The notes: generated by a model from the letters alone, not told the origin. Counted from the first letter of the stretch, positions 17,304-26,569 are shown. The stretch is 54,496 bases of DNA from an uncultured Bacillota bacterium (GCA_949290865.1 CASETM010000022.1:1-54496); one strand, 5' to 3'. Numbers and translations: made by a program.

Positions 17304-18263
17304 ATGAGAATTTCGGTAGTATTGGCTATTTATAATGGTGAAAAATATATTATTGAACAACTGGAATCTATTAGAAAACAGACATATCAACCTGATGAAG
17401 TTATTTTAATAGATGACTGTTCAACGGATGATAGTTATCGTATTACACATCAGTTTATAGATGGATATAAACTTAGTCATTGGAAGTTAATAAAAAATGA
17501 AAATAATTTAGGGTATCGTGGAAACTTTAAAAAAGGACTTAGTTTAGTTAATGGAGATATTATTTTTTTATCGGATCAGGATGATCGCTGGCATGAAAAT
17601 AAAATTGAAATGATGTTAAGCTATATGAATGAAAATGTATTGACACTTGCTTCTAGTTTTCGCTTTATGAATCAAAAAGGGGAATGTTTTGAAGTGAGGA
17701 AAATAAAAGGAAGATCAAATAATAATCTTTTATTTCAAAAGGTAAGTGAAAATCTAACTGAAATAAAGATGGAAAGTCTGTTAGAAATGAATTTTTCTCA
17801 AGGATGTACCATGGCTATTAGAAAAACTGTTAAAGATGAGTATTTAAAAGTAACAAAAGGATTATTGCCACATGACTGGGAATTGAATATTATATCTTCA
17901 ATTCATCATGGCTGCTATTATCTAGATATACCGTTGATAGATTATAGAATTCATAACAATAATACAATTGGAATGGATAATATTGTAGAAGGCAGTATTA
18001 TAGAAGAAAAGAAACAAAGAGTTAATGAAAGAATAGAACAAACGGAATTACAGGTTAAAAATGCTGATTTTGCTTTAACGTTGAATCTAGATGATGAACA
18101 AAAAAAATATTGTTTAAGATATAAAGATTATTTGACTTTTAGAGTTAATGCTATGAAGAAGAAAAAAATATTTTCTCTTATCTTTTACTTTATGAAAAGG
18201 AAATATAAAGAATTTGGAAGTGTCAAAACTTTTGTGGGCGATATTATAAACATTATAAAATAA
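17304..18263 (+). CDS. GT2-family glycosyltransferase (rhamnosyltransferase-like)
   Basis: A 319-residue GT-A enzyme with VVLAIYNGEKYIIEQLESIR at the N terminus, IDDCSTDDS near residue 38, and the metal motif FLSDQDDRWHENK near residue 91. The acceptor side contains PHDWELNII, as in the 5362 and 7127 genes, so all three belong to one subfamily. The C-terminal 60 residues are basic and could contact the membrane. AGGAG precedes the ATG at 17304. It starts a run of four closely spaced transferase genes with gaps of 3 to 12 bases. Sugar specificity is not determinable. Confidence 0.85.
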   Translation: MRISVVLAIYNGEKYIIEQLESIRKQTYQPDEVILIDDCSTDDSYRITHQFIDGYKLSHWKLIKNENNLGYRGNFKKGLSLVNGDIIFLSDQDDRWHENKIEMMLSYMNENVLTLASSFRFMNQKGECFEVRKIKGRSNNNLLFQKVSENLTEIKMESLLEMNFSQGCTMAIRKTVKDEYLKVTKGLLPHDWELNIISSIHHGCYYLDIPLIDYRIHNNNTIGMDNIVEGSIIEEKKQRVNERIEQTELQVKNADFALTLNLDDEQKKYCLRYKDYLTFRVNAMKKKKIFSLIFYFMKRKYKEFGSVKTFVGDIINIIK

Positions 18264-18273
18264 AGAGGTTAAC

Positions 18274-19353
18274 ATGAAGAAAATTTTAATCATATCAAAT
18301 ATGTATCCTTCAAAAAAATATAAACATTACGGTGTTTTTGTTGAAAATACAGCAAAAATATTAAAAGAAAGTGGGTATAAAGTCACTGTTTCAGCTTTAA
18401 AAAAGAAGGATACAAAAATGACAAAATTAGTAGGATATAGCTGGTTTTACTTTAAGGCAATAGTAACAGTTATGTTTGGATATTATGATTATTTATATGC
18501 TCATTATATTTCACATTGTGCATTGCTTGTTAAAATCATTAAAAAGATAAAACCAAATATAAAAGTGATTGTTAATGTCCATGGAAATGATGTTGTTCCA
18601 GAAAATGAACATGATGAAAAATTTATTCCCATGGTAAAAGAAGTTCTTCCAATGATTGATATATGTATTACACCTTCTCAATATTTTCAGGATATTATGA
18701 TTAATCAATATCATTTATCTAAAGATACTGTTAAAATCTTTCCTTCTGGTGGTGTTGATCTCAATGTATTTAAGCACTTTGATCACTGTAAAACTTTATT
18801 TGATTTAGATGAAAAGAAAACGGTTATTGGATATGTGGGACGATATGAAATCAGAAAAGGATGGGAAATTTTTTTAGAAGCTATTCATTTACTGGAAAAT
18901 CGTGATCAGTATCAGTTTGTAATGGTCGGTACTGGAGAAGAAGAAGACCAGGCTGATGAAATGATAAAAAAATACAATTTGAATGTTAAAAAATTACACA
19001 TGTTAAATCAAAAACAATTAGCTAAATTGTATTCAGCTATCGATGTTTTTTGTTTTCCAACCTATCGAAAAAGTGAAAGTTTAGGTCTTGTTGGATTGGA
19101 AGCCATGGCCTGTGGGGCAATTACGATAGCCTCAAATATGGCTGGTCCAACAAGTTATATAGAAGATAATAAAAATGGTTTTTTCTTCCAACCATGTAAT
19201 CCTCAAGATTTAAAAGCAAAGATAGAACATGTTTTGCAGTTATCACAAAGTGAAAAAGAAGAAATCAGAAATAATGCATATGAGACAGTGAAAAAATATG
19301 ATGTTGATCAAATATCGCATATTTTGCTTGATATATTTGAAAGCATACATTAG
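18274..19353 (+). CDS. GT4-family glycosyltransferase
   Basis: A 359-residue GT-B transferase. The N-terminal acceptor domain starts ILIISNMYPSKKYKHYGVFV, and a conserved NVHGNDVVPE motif is near residue 105. The donor domain has VIGYVGRYEIRKGWEIFLEA near residue 186 and the E-x7-E region ESLGLVGLEAMACGAITIAS near residue 269, which binds the nucleotide-sugar. The length is usual for the family. It sits ten bases after one GT2 gene and twelve before another, clearly in one operon. Cytosolic, acting on the lipid-linked precursor. Confidence 0.87.
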   Translation: MKKILIISNMYPSKKYKHYGVFVENTAKILKESGYKVTVSALKKKDTKMTKLVGYSWFYFKAIVTVMFGYYDYLYAHYISHCALLVKIIKKIKPNIKVIVNVHGNDVVPENEHDEKFIPMVKEVLPMIDICITPSQYFQDIMINQYHLSKDTVKIFPSGGVDLNVFKHFDHCKTLFDLDEKKTVIGYVGRYEIRKGWEIFLEAIHLLENRDQYQFVMVGTGEEEDQADEMIKKYNLNVKKLHMLNQKQLAKLYSAIDVFCFPTYRKSESLGLVGLEAMACGAITIASNMAGPTSYIEDNKNGFFFQPCNPQDLKAKIEHVLQLSQSEKEEIRNNAYETVKKYDVDQISHILLDIFESIH

Positions 19354-19365
19354 AAAGGATTTAAG

Positions 19366-20202
19366 ATGGATGTTTCAGTAATTATTCCCTATTATAAGGG
19401 AGAAAAGTATTTAAAGGGATTATTAGATATTCTAGATAAAAATAATCAACAAAATTTATATAATATGGAAGTTATTTTTGTGAATGATTATCCCCAGGAA
19501 AAGTTAATTGTAGAAGGACAACATAATTATGATGTTATTGTTTTAAATAATAAAATTAATATGGGAATACATCATACGAGAGTTAATGGTTTGAATAAAG
19601 CTAGCGGTAAATATATTTTGTTTTTAGATCAGGATGATCAGATAAGTGAAAATTATCTTTCTAGTCAGTTACATCATATTAATAATGCGGATGTTTGTAT
19701 CAGTAATGGCATCATGGAATCAGAAACTGAAAAACATTTGATCTATAAGAATAAAAGATCACAGGATTATGTAAAAAAGCAGATTGGTTTTATCAAAGTC
19801 AGGGATCTGATCGTTTCTCCGGGCCAGTGTCTGATAAAAAAAGAAAGTATTCCTGCCTTTTGGAAAGAACACTTTTTAAAAGTAAACTGTGCAGATGATT
19901 ATATGTTGTTTTTATTGATGATTGATAAAAAGTGTCAATTTGCAGTCAATTATGATATATTGTATACTCATAAATATACAGGAGTAAATATTTCTAGTGA
20001 TATTCATCAAAATTACCAGTCTAATATGGAAATGATAGAGTTAATCAAAGATGAGTTACAAAATATAGATGTTGATTTGTTGAAGAGATGTATACAATAT
20101 AAATATGATATGAAATTATATGGAAAAGTAAAACCATCCATAAAGAATCTGAATTTATTTGTATATAACCTCATCTACCAGTTATTTTGGAAAGGAATGT
20201 AG
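19366..20202 (+). CDS. GT2-family glycosyltransferase
   Basis: A 278-residue GT-A protein: SVIIPYYKGEKYLKGLLDIL at the N terminus, VIFVNDYPQEK near residue 37 in the position usually occupied by D-D-x-S, and the metal motif ILFLDQDDQISENYL near residue 84. A COADDYMLF-like region is replaced here by VNCADDYMLFLLM near residue 173. It has AAAGGAT ahead of the ATG and ends three bases before the DUF1972 gene. The changed nucleotide-contact motif suggests a different donor from its neighbours. Function beyond glycosyl transfer is not claimed. Confidence 0.8.
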   Translation: MDVSVIIPYYKGEKYLKGLLDILDKNNQQNLYNMEVIFVNDYPQEKLIVEGQHNYDVIVLNNKINMGIHHTRVNGLNKASGKYILFLDQDDQISENYLSSQLHHINNADVCISNGIMESETEKHLIYKNKRSQDYVKKQIGFIKVRDLIVSPGQCLIKKESIPAFWKEHFLKVNCADDYMLFLLMIDKKCQFAVNYDILYTHKYTGVNISSDIHQNYQSNMEMIELIKDELQNIDVDLLKRCIQYKYDMKLYGKVKPSIKNLNLFVYNLIYQLFWKGM

Positions 20203-20205
20203 AAA

Positions 20206-21363
20206 ATGATAAAAAAACCAAAAAATATATTTATAGTAGGAAGTAAAGGAATACCTGCTAATTATGGAGGATTTGAAACATTTGTTGAAAACCTAACTAA
20301 GCAACAAGTCAGTGATGATATCAGATATCATGTTGCCTGTTTAGATGAAAAAGAATATGTTGAGGAATATAATGGTGCTAACTGTTTTCATTTAAAAGTT
20401 CCACATATAGGTCCTGCTAAAGCTATTTATTATGATTTAGCAGCATTAAGATACACGTTAGATTACATAGACAGTCATTATTATGCACAAAATGGTATTG
20501 TCTATATTCTTGCCTGCCGTATCGGACCATGGATGAAGAAATATGTCAAACAGTTTCATCAAAGAGGATATAAAGTTTATGTCAATCCTGATGGACATGA
20601 ATTCTTAAGAGCGAAATGGAATTATTTCATTAAGAAATACTGGAAATTTTCTGAAAAACTTATGGTGAAACATGCTGATCTGTTAATTTGTGATAGTGAA
20701 AATATAGAGTCTTATATTCAAGATGAATATAAAAAAAATAATCCTAAAACAACATATATTTCTTATGGTGCATATATTGCTGATAGTGAAGACGCTGGAA
20801 ACTATCAGGAATGGATTGACAAATTTAATATTAAAAAAGATGAGTATTTTTTAATTGTTGGTAGATTTGTTCCTGAAAACAATTATGAAACAATGATCAG
20901 AGAGTTTATGAATTCAAATACACAAAAAGATTTAGTGATTATTACTAATCATCAGAACAAACTGTATAAAAAATTAAATGTAAAATTAAACTTTCAAAAA
21001 GATAAAAGAATTAAATTTGTAGGTACAGTTTATGATGAAGCTTTATTAAAAACTATTAGAAAAAATGCCTTTGCCTATCTTCATGGTCATGAAGTTGGTG
21101 GTACTAATCCTTCATTATTAGAAGCATTAGGAACAACAAAATTAAATTTATTACTAAATGTTGGATTTAATCAGGAAGTGGGATTAGATAGTTGTATCTA
21201 TTGGGGAAAAGAAAAAAACAATTTAAAACATGTTATTGAACATGTTGAAACATTTGATCAAAGCTATATAGATGAATTAGGAAAAAATGCGTTAGATAGA
21301 GTAAAAAATGCATATAACTGGCCAAAAATCATTAAAGAATATGAAGACTTATTCATAAAATAA
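20206..21363 (+). CDS. DUF1972 GT4 rhamnosyltransferase (GacB/RgpA/Cps2T-like)
   Basis: A 385-residue GT-B protein whose N terminus IFIVGSKGIPANYGGFETFV is the DUF1972 hallmark. Members such as Cps2T and GacB add a rhamnose to the first, lipid-linked sugar. Other visible motifs are VNPDGHEFLRAKW near residue 125, ICDSENIESYI near residue 163, FLIVGRFVPENNYETMIRE near residue 223 and HGHEVGGTNPSLLEALG near residue 301, the donor E-x7-E area. Together with rmlD it supports a rhamnose-containing backbone started close to the lipid carrier. It is the last gene of the four-transferase run. Confidence 0.88.
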   Translation: MIKKPKNIFIVGSKGIPANYGGFETFVENLTKQQVSDDIRYHVACLDEKEYVEEYNGANCFHLKVPHIGPAKAIYYDLAALRYTLDYIDSHYYAQNGIVYILACRIGPWMKKYVKQFHQRGYKVYVNPDGHEFLRAKWNYFIKKYWKFSEKLMVKHADLLICDSENIESYIQDEYKKNNPKTTYISYGAYIADSEDAGNYQEWIDKFNIKKDEYFLIVGRFVPENNYETMIREFMNSNTQKDLVIITNHQNKLYKKLNVKLNFQKDKRIKFVGTVYDEALLKTIRKNAFAYLHGHEVGGTNPSLLEALGTTKLNLLLNVGFNQEVGLDSCIYWGKEKNNLKHVIEHVETFDQSYIDELGKNALDRVKNAYNWPKIIKEYEDLFIK

Positions 21364-21424
21364 TTGTCGACAGCCAAAATTTGTTATATAGTATAAAAGA
21401 AAAAAACAAATCGGAGGAAATAAC

Positions 21425-22132
21425 ATGTTAAAAAAATTAATGGGAATAATGTTAACATTGGTATTAACGTTATCATTAACTGGATGTAGTTTTTTTGAAG
21501 ATGATACAAATAATGATGGTACAAAGACAAATGATTCGTCTAATGATAGTTCTGTAAAAATTAAAACAGTAGATGATTTTACTGAATCTAATGGATTAGT
21601 TAAATATTTTACTGTTAATGATTATAAATTTGCACTTCCTGAAACCGTTGGTGAATATGCAAATTATCTAGAACAGTTAGGAACAGTTACTTTAAATGAA
21701 ACTGGAAAAAGTGTTAATGATGTAGAATTAAATGCTGGTGGGGTATCATCAATGGCTGCATATTTGAAAGTAACAACTGATGAAAATGAAGAAGCTAGAT
21801 TCTATGTTCGTTATGAAAATAAAACAGATGATGATATTACAGTGGCTGAAGCAACGGTTAATTTTATTGAAGTAAAATATGATGCATTATCATCAAATGA
21901 TTATGATAAAGTATTTTCAGATATAGAAGTTGTTACAGATGAATATACTTTTGAACTAAATGATAAAAGAGGTTTTAAAAGATTTTATAATGAATTGGGT
22001 GATCCTATTAAAAATATTGATGGACGTTTAGATTATAGTGATGACTTAGGATATACTTATACTTTTGATTGCTGTAATGAAAACAGAAATGGTGTTTTTA
22101 GAGGATTTATCATCAAATATCCTTCAAAATAA
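21425..22132 (+). CDS. Lipoprotein of unknown function in the polysaccharide locus
   Basis: A 235-residue exported lipoprotein. A short basic start and hydrophobic stretch end in the lipobox LTGC, with Cys21 as the lipidated residue. A low-complexity Asp/Asn/Ser/Thr linker to about residue 45 follows. The rest is an acidic, probably beta-rich domain with YFTVNDYKFALPETVGEYAN near residue 61. I do not recognise the domain. GGAGG precedes the ATG, and a terminator lies directly after, so it may be its own small unit between the transferase run and the GT-C module. A role in glycan assembly is suggested only by position. Confidence 0.7.
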   Translation: MLKKLMGIMLTLVLTLSLTGCSFFEDDTNNDGTKTNDSSNDSSVKIKTVDDFTESNGLVKYFTVNDYKFALPETVGEYANYLEQLGTVTLNETGKSVNDVELNAGGVSSMAAYLKVTTDENEEARFYVRYENKTDDDITVAEATVNFIEVKYDALSSNDYDKVFSDIEVVTDEYTFELNDKRGFKRFYNELGDPIKNIDGRLDYSDDLGYTYTFDCCNENRNGVFRGFIIKYPSK

Positions 22133-22138
22133 TGGTAT

Positions 22139-22174
22139 AAATAAGGTTGCTTTAGATGGTAACCTTATTTTTTC
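22139..22174 (+). terminator. Terminator after the lipoprotein gene
   Basis: AATAAGGTT (22139-22148 area) pairs with AACCTTATT (22161-22169), with extra G-C contacts inside and a T run after it. Confidence 0.85.
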
Positions 22175-22215
22175 GTAATGCAATAGTGGGATAAAATAAT
22201 TGTGGAGGAAAAGAT

Positions 22216-23535
22216 ATGATTGATAAGATTTTAAAAATAAAAATAAAATATATTTTCGCATTTGTTATTTTTATACTTTTAATAATAATGTCAATGAAAT
22301 TAAGTATTTATTTTTTTCCAGATGAAAGTATGAGATATGATATCCCTAAATATATATTTACGCACGGGGTTTTGCCAAAGGGTGATGAAAAAGAAATTAT
22401 TAATCAAATTTGGGGTTTTTCCTATGGTTATACTCCATATTTGCCTTCATTGATTAGTGTTGTTTTTATGAAAATAACCAGTTTTTTTACAATGAATTCT
22501 TCTGCTCTTTTGATTGCAGCGAGAATGACAAGCATTTTGTCTGGCGTTTTAACTTATTTAGTATGTTATTCAATTGGTGAAGAATTTTTTTCTTCAAAAA
22601 AAATAATTAATTTGTTTTCATTATTAGTTGCTTTATTACCACAATTTATTTTTTTGTCATCTTATATTAATAATGATGCTTTTTCTGTTTTAACAACAGC
22701 TTTAATTTTGTTAATGTGGATTAAAGGGATTAAATCAAACTGGAGTTACAAAACATGTATATTCTTGGGGATTGCTATCGGACTGTGTGCGTTGACTTAT
22801 TATAATGCCTATGGTTTCATTTTATGCAGTATTTTTATTTACTGTATAAGCTGTTATAAAGCAAAATTTACAATTAAAGAATTTTTAATTAAAGGAATTG
22901 TTATTTTTATTTCGGCTTTTGTTGTTGCTGGATGGTTTTTCATAAGAAATTTTCTTATTCATAATGGAGATTTCTTAGGAATGAACTCTATGTACGAATG
23001 TGGTGAAAAGTATGCCATGGAAGGATATCAAATGTCAAAAAGACAAACATATCAGGTTTTAGGTTATCGTCATCCATTGTTACAACCTGCATGGCTTTTA
23101 TCTACATTACAGAGTTTCATCTGTGCTACTGGTTATATGGAACATTTGATATCTTATCCATTATTGATAGTTTATGTGATAATACTATTTATTGGTTTTG
23201 TTTTTGGAATATACAAAAGAAAAACGGAATTATTTAAGATAAATAATTATTTTCTGATTTGCTTATTATTGTGTATGCTTATACCAGTGTTATTATCAGC
23301 GCATTATTCGTATACAATAGATTATCAGGCTCAAGGAAGATATATTATGTCAATGCTAATACCATTAATGCTGATAGTTAGTATGGGATATAATTATTTA
23401 GAAATAAAGTTACAAAAATATACAATAATAAATAAATTATCCATATCACAATTAATAACTGTTATTTATATTTTATTATTTATTTATAGTATAATAAAAT
23501 ACTTTGTTCCTTATTTTACAAATACTATTATTTAG
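22216..23535 (+). CDS. Polytopic membrane GT-C-type glycosyltransferase
   Basis: A 439-residue protein with about eleven transmembrane segments. The first external loop carries an acidic pair (FFPDESMRYD, D36/E37), the usual catalytic position of GT-C/GT39-like enzymes that take sugars from polyprenyl phosphate outside the membrane. A second external region contains MSKRQTYQVLGYRHPLLQPA near residue 275. TGGAGG precedes the ATG at 22216. The next gene, also GT-C-like, starts ten bases downstream, with a GtrA flippase and GtrB-like enzyme after it. It probably adds a side-chain sugar to the exported polysaccharide. Fold assignment is inferred from topology. Confidence 0.7.
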   Translation: MIDKILKIKIKYIFAFVIFILLIIMSMKLSIYFFPDESMRYDIPKYIFTHGVLPKGDEKEIINQIWGFSYGYTPYLPSLISVVFMKITSFFTMNSSALLIAARMTSILSGVLTYLVCYSIGEEFFSSKKIINLFSLLVALLPQFIFLSSYINNDAFSVLTTALILLMWIKGIKSNWSYKTCIFLGIAIGLCALTYYNAYGFILCSIFIYCISCYKAKFTIKEFLIKGIVIFISAFVVAGWFFIRNFLIHNGDFLGMNSMYECGEKYAMEGYQMSKRQTYQVLGYRHPLLQPAWLLSTLQSFICATGYMEHLISYPLLIVYVIILFIGFVFGIYKRKTELFKINNYFLICLLLCMLIPVLLSAHYSYTIDYQAQGRYIMSMLIPLMLIVSMGYNYLEIKLQKYTIINKLSISQLITVIYILLFIYSIIKYFVPYFTNTII

Positions 23536-23545
23536 GAGTTTAGTT

Positions 23546-25126
23546 ATGTATGAAAGTGGATTAAAAAAACTTGCACGAAGTTTTGTTTTGATTATATTTG
23601 CTTCAATTGTTGCTGTATTAACATATCTTTGTACTTTTTATAACGCATATACCAGTGTCGATGAAAAAACAACAATTATCAGTGATAATCCTTTTAAGCT
23701 AATTTTCTATTTTATAATTGTACTTGTGATTTTATTTTTCATTAGAAGATACTATCAGGTACAGAAGTCCATGTCATATAAAAAAATGTTTTTGGTTGTT
23801 TCACTTATTGTTTTGATCGTATCAATTTATGTGATTTTTTTTCATAATATTTTTCCAGTTGCTGATCAACAAGAAATATTAAATGCAGCCAGTGGCTTAA
23901 AAAATGGAGATTATAGTTATTTTTTACCAACTGGATATGTAGGCAAGTGTACAAATCAGGCGGGGATTGTTATGATTTTGTATTACCTATCATTTATCTT
24001 TGGTGATAATAATTATCAGATATTTCAGTTATTAAATGTCTTTGCATTGCTTTTAAGTTATTATAGTATTTGTGAAATTTCTGAAATCAGTTTTAGTAAT
24101 GATGAATTAAAGAAATGGACATTGATATTATTAATGCTGTTTGTTCCTTTGACATGGTATATTGTTTTTGTTTATGGAAATTTATTTGGTTTAGGTTTTT
24201 CATTATATGCTGTATTATGTGGATACAGATACTTTGAAGATCGTAAGATCAAAGATATTGTTTTATCCTTTGTAGGAATTACCTTATCGATGATGTTTAA
24301 GTCTAATTACTCTATTACATTTGTGGCAATGGTTTTTTTTGTTATTTTTGATATTATTTTAAATAAAAATTTCAAAACAATTATATTACTGATATTATTA
24401 ATACCTGCTTATTTTGCATCAAGTATGATACCAGCATATATGATAGAGAAGAAAACCGGAATTGAATTAGGTAAAGGTATACCAATGACTGCTTATATTG
24501 AAATGGGGCTTCAAGATTCTCCTGATGCTCCTGGCTGGTTTAATGGTTATAACTGGAATGTTTATACGAATAATGGCAGTGACACTGAAAAAGCCAGTGA
24601 ACAGGTTAAAATTGATTTACAAAATACGATAACGTATTATATTGAAAATCCTGATGTTTTTAAAAGTTTCATTTATCGTAAAACCGTATCACAATGGTGT
24701 AATCCTGATTTTCAGGGGACATGGTTAACGAGACATTCAGATTTCTATTTTCACAATGATATTTATTATGCTTTGGTCAATATTTTACAGGCTATTATTT
24801 TACTTGGAACATTAGCTTATATTTATTTTACAGGCAGACATATGCCATTACATAGATTACTGTTACCAATGATTTTTATAGGTGGTTTTATCTTCCATTT
24901 GTTTTGGGAAGCTAAAGGCCAGTATACGATTACATATTTTGTATTACTTATACCGTATTGTGCTAAAGGGCTTATGGATATGAGTGATGATGTAGCAGAA
25001 GGAATATTAACGCTAAAAAGAAATTCATCAATACTAGAAATCATCAGGCATTTCAGTAAAAGAAATACGATTCAATATATCATAGGATTAATTATTATTT
25101 GTACCATTATTAGTTTACTAATATAA
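23546..25126 (+). CDS. Polytopic membrane GT-C-type glycosyltransferase
   Basis: A 526-residue membrane protein with about twelve hydrophobic segments. An acidic first external loop, FPVADQQEILNAASGLKNGD near residue 105, fits GT-C catalysis. A soluble loop at about 310-400 (GWFNGYNWNVYTNNGSD) is also typical. The open frame extends to 23504, but the ATG at 23546 follows AGGAG and is used. The gene is 10 bases after its GT-C neighbour and 10 before gtrA. In comparable three-component systems (for example GtlA/GtcA/GtlB of Listeria wall teichoic acid) this enzyme moves the flipped lipid-linked sugar to the polymer. Confidence 0.72.
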   Translation: MYESGLKKLARSFVLIIFASIVAVLTYLCTFYNAYTSVDEKTTIISDNPFKLIFYFIIVLVILFFIRRYYQVQKSMSYKKMFLVVSLIVLIVSIYVIFFHNIFPVADQQEILNAASGLKNGDYSYFLPTGYVGKCTNQAGIVMILYYLSFIFGDNNYQIFQLLNVFALLLSYYSICEISEISFSNDELKKWTLILLMLFVPLTWYIVFVYGNLFGLGFSLYAVLCGYRYFEDRKIKDIVLSFVGITLSMMFKSNYSITFVAMVFFVIFDIILNKNFKTIILLILLIPAYFASSMIPAYMIEKKTGIELGKGIPMTAYIEMGLQDSPDAPGWFNGYNWNVYTNNGSDTEKASEQVKIDLQNTITYYIENPDVFKSFIYRKTVSQWCNPDFQGTWLTRHSDFYFHNDIYYALVNILQAIILLGTLAYIYFTGRHMPLHRLLLPMIFIGGFIFHLFWEAKGQYTITYFVLLIPYCAKGLMDMSDDVAEGILTLKRNSSILEIIRHFSKRNTIQYIIGLIIICTIISLLI

Positions 25127-25135
25127 GGAGTCTAT

Positions 25136-25531
25136 ATGAAAGAGTTATTATTAAAATATAAAGAGGTCATTATGTATCTTATTTTTGGAGTATTGACAAC
25201 AGTTGTTAATATTGTTGTGTATTATATGATGGCTGACATGTTACAGATTCATTATATGATCAGTAATATTGTTGCCTGGTTTTTGTCAGTTTTATTTGCT
25301 TATGTAACAAATAGAAAATATGTTTTTGAAAGTAAAAGCAATGAAATCATAAAAGAAATGATATCATTTTTTGGGGCTAGGCTGGCAACAGGAATTATGG
25401 ATATGGTGTTTATGTGGATCTTTGTCGGATTACATATATTGCCTGATTTTATTGCTAAGGTGATTACAAATGTATTTGTTATAGTGGCAAATTATATTTT
25501 AAGTAAATTGGTTGTATTTAAAGGAGAATGA
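25136..25531 (+). CDS. gtrA: GtrA-family polyprenyl-phosphate-sugar flippase
   Basis: A 131-residue protein with four transmembrane helices and the GtrA signature FGVLTTVVNIVVYY, then the conserved YVTNRKYVFES segment near residue 57. GtrA/GtcA proteins are thought to flip undecaprenyl-phosphate-linked sugars to the outer face. The location between GT-C enzymes and a GtrB-like GT2 gives the full three-component set. AAGGAG precedes the ATG. Confidence 0.9.
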   Translation: MKELLLKYKEVIMYLIFGVLTTVVNIVVYYMMADMLQIHYMISNIVAWFLSVLFAYVTNRKYVFESKSNEIIKEMISFFGARLATGIMDMVFMWIFVGLHILPDFIAKVITNVFVIVANYILSKLVVFKGE

Positions 25532-25533
25532 TT

Positions 25534-26469
25534 ATGAAGAAAATAACAGTTATTGTTCCTTGTTACAATGAAGAAGAAGCTTTACATTATTATTATGAAG
25601 AGATGTCAAGAGTCATGACATTAATGAACAATTATGATTTTGAATTGTTATTTGTTAATGATGGATCAAAAGATCAGACATTGCAGGTTATTAAAGAACT
25701 GTCAGAAAAAGATCAAAGAGTCAGATATGTATCATTTTCAAGAAACTTTGGCAAAGAAGCGGCCATGTTTGCTGGATTTGAAAACAGTACGGGAGATTAT
25801 GTTTGTTTGATGGATGCAGACCTGCAGGATCCACCAAAGTTATTACCAGAAATGGTCAAAGCGATTGAAGAAGAAGGTTATGACAGTGCAGCAACCAGAA
25901 GAGTGACAAGACAGGGCGAGCCACCAATTAGAAGTTTTTTTGCGAGGATGTTCTATAAAATGATGAATAAGATCTCTGATACTGAACTTATGGATGGAGC
26001 CAGGGATTATCGTTTGATGACCAGACAGTTCGTTGATTCATTGCTGGAAATGAAGGAATATAATCGTTTTTCGAAAGGATTATTTGGCTGGCTTGGCTAT
26101 AAAACAAAATGGATCGAATTTGAAAATGTAGAAAGAATTGCTGGAGAAACAAAGTGGTCATTCTGGAAACTGTTTATTTATGCGCTTGATGGTATTGTTG
26201 CTTTTTCAACAGCACCTCTAGCGATTGCCTCAGTTATAGGAATGCTGATGCTGTTTGTTGCGTTTTTCTTTATTATCTTTATTATTGTTAGAACATTATT
26301 GTTTGGAGATCCTGTTTCTGGGTGGCCATCACTGGTTTGTATTATTACCTTAATTGGTGGGATACAGATATTCTGTGTTGGAATACTTGGACAGTATTTA
26401 TCAAAGGTTTATCTGGAAACAAAAAGCAGACCAATTTACATCATAAAAGAATCTAATATAGAAAAATAG
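25534..26469 (+). CDS. gtrB: GtrB/DPM1-like polyprenyl-phosphate glycosyltransferase
   Basis: It makes undecaprenyl-phosphate-glucose or a similar lipid-linked sugar for the GtrA/GT-C module. The 311-residue protein has a cytosolic GT2 domain (VIVPCYNEEEALHYYY, NDGSKDQT, LMDADLQDPP near residue 93, and RRVTRQGEPPIRSF near residue 120) and two C-terminal transmembrane helices (about 230-255 and 265-290). This is the standard GtrB topology. The ATG at 25534 is chosen because AAAGGAG lies seven bases upstream; the ATG at 25528, overlapping the gtrA stop, is too close to that site. It closes the glycan locus. Confidence 0.9.
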   Translation: MKKITVIVPCYNEEEALHYYYEEMSRVMTLMNNYDFELLFVNDGSKDQTLQVIKELSEKDQRVRYVSFSRNFGKEAAMFAGFENSTGDYVCLMDADLQDPPKLLPEMVKAIEEEGYDSAATRRVTRQGEPPIRSFFARMFYKMMNKISDTELMDGARDYRLMTRQFVDSLLEMKEYNRFSKGLFGWLGYKTKWIEFENVERIAGETKWSFWKLFIYALDGIVAFSTAPLAIASVIGMLMLFVAFFFIIFIIVRTLLFGDPVSGWPSLVCIITLIGGIQIFCVGILGQYLSKVYLETKSRPIYIIKESNIEK

Positions 26470-26519
26470 AAGAATTTGCTTATTTTCCTGTTTTTAAAAG
26501 ATAGGTGTTATGGAAAAAG

Positions 26520-26548
26520 TAGACAATAAAAATGAAAAATAGTATAAT
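26520..26548 (+). promoter_or_regulatory. Promoter of the tsaC-rpiB-glyA-upp-atp unit
   Basis: TAGACA at 26520-26525 and TATAAT at 26543-26548 with an exact 17-base spacer. This is one of the best sigma-A-type promoters in the window, 22 bases before the tsaC ATG. Confidence 0.8.
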
Positions 26549-26569
26549 ATCACAAAATGAGGTGATATC

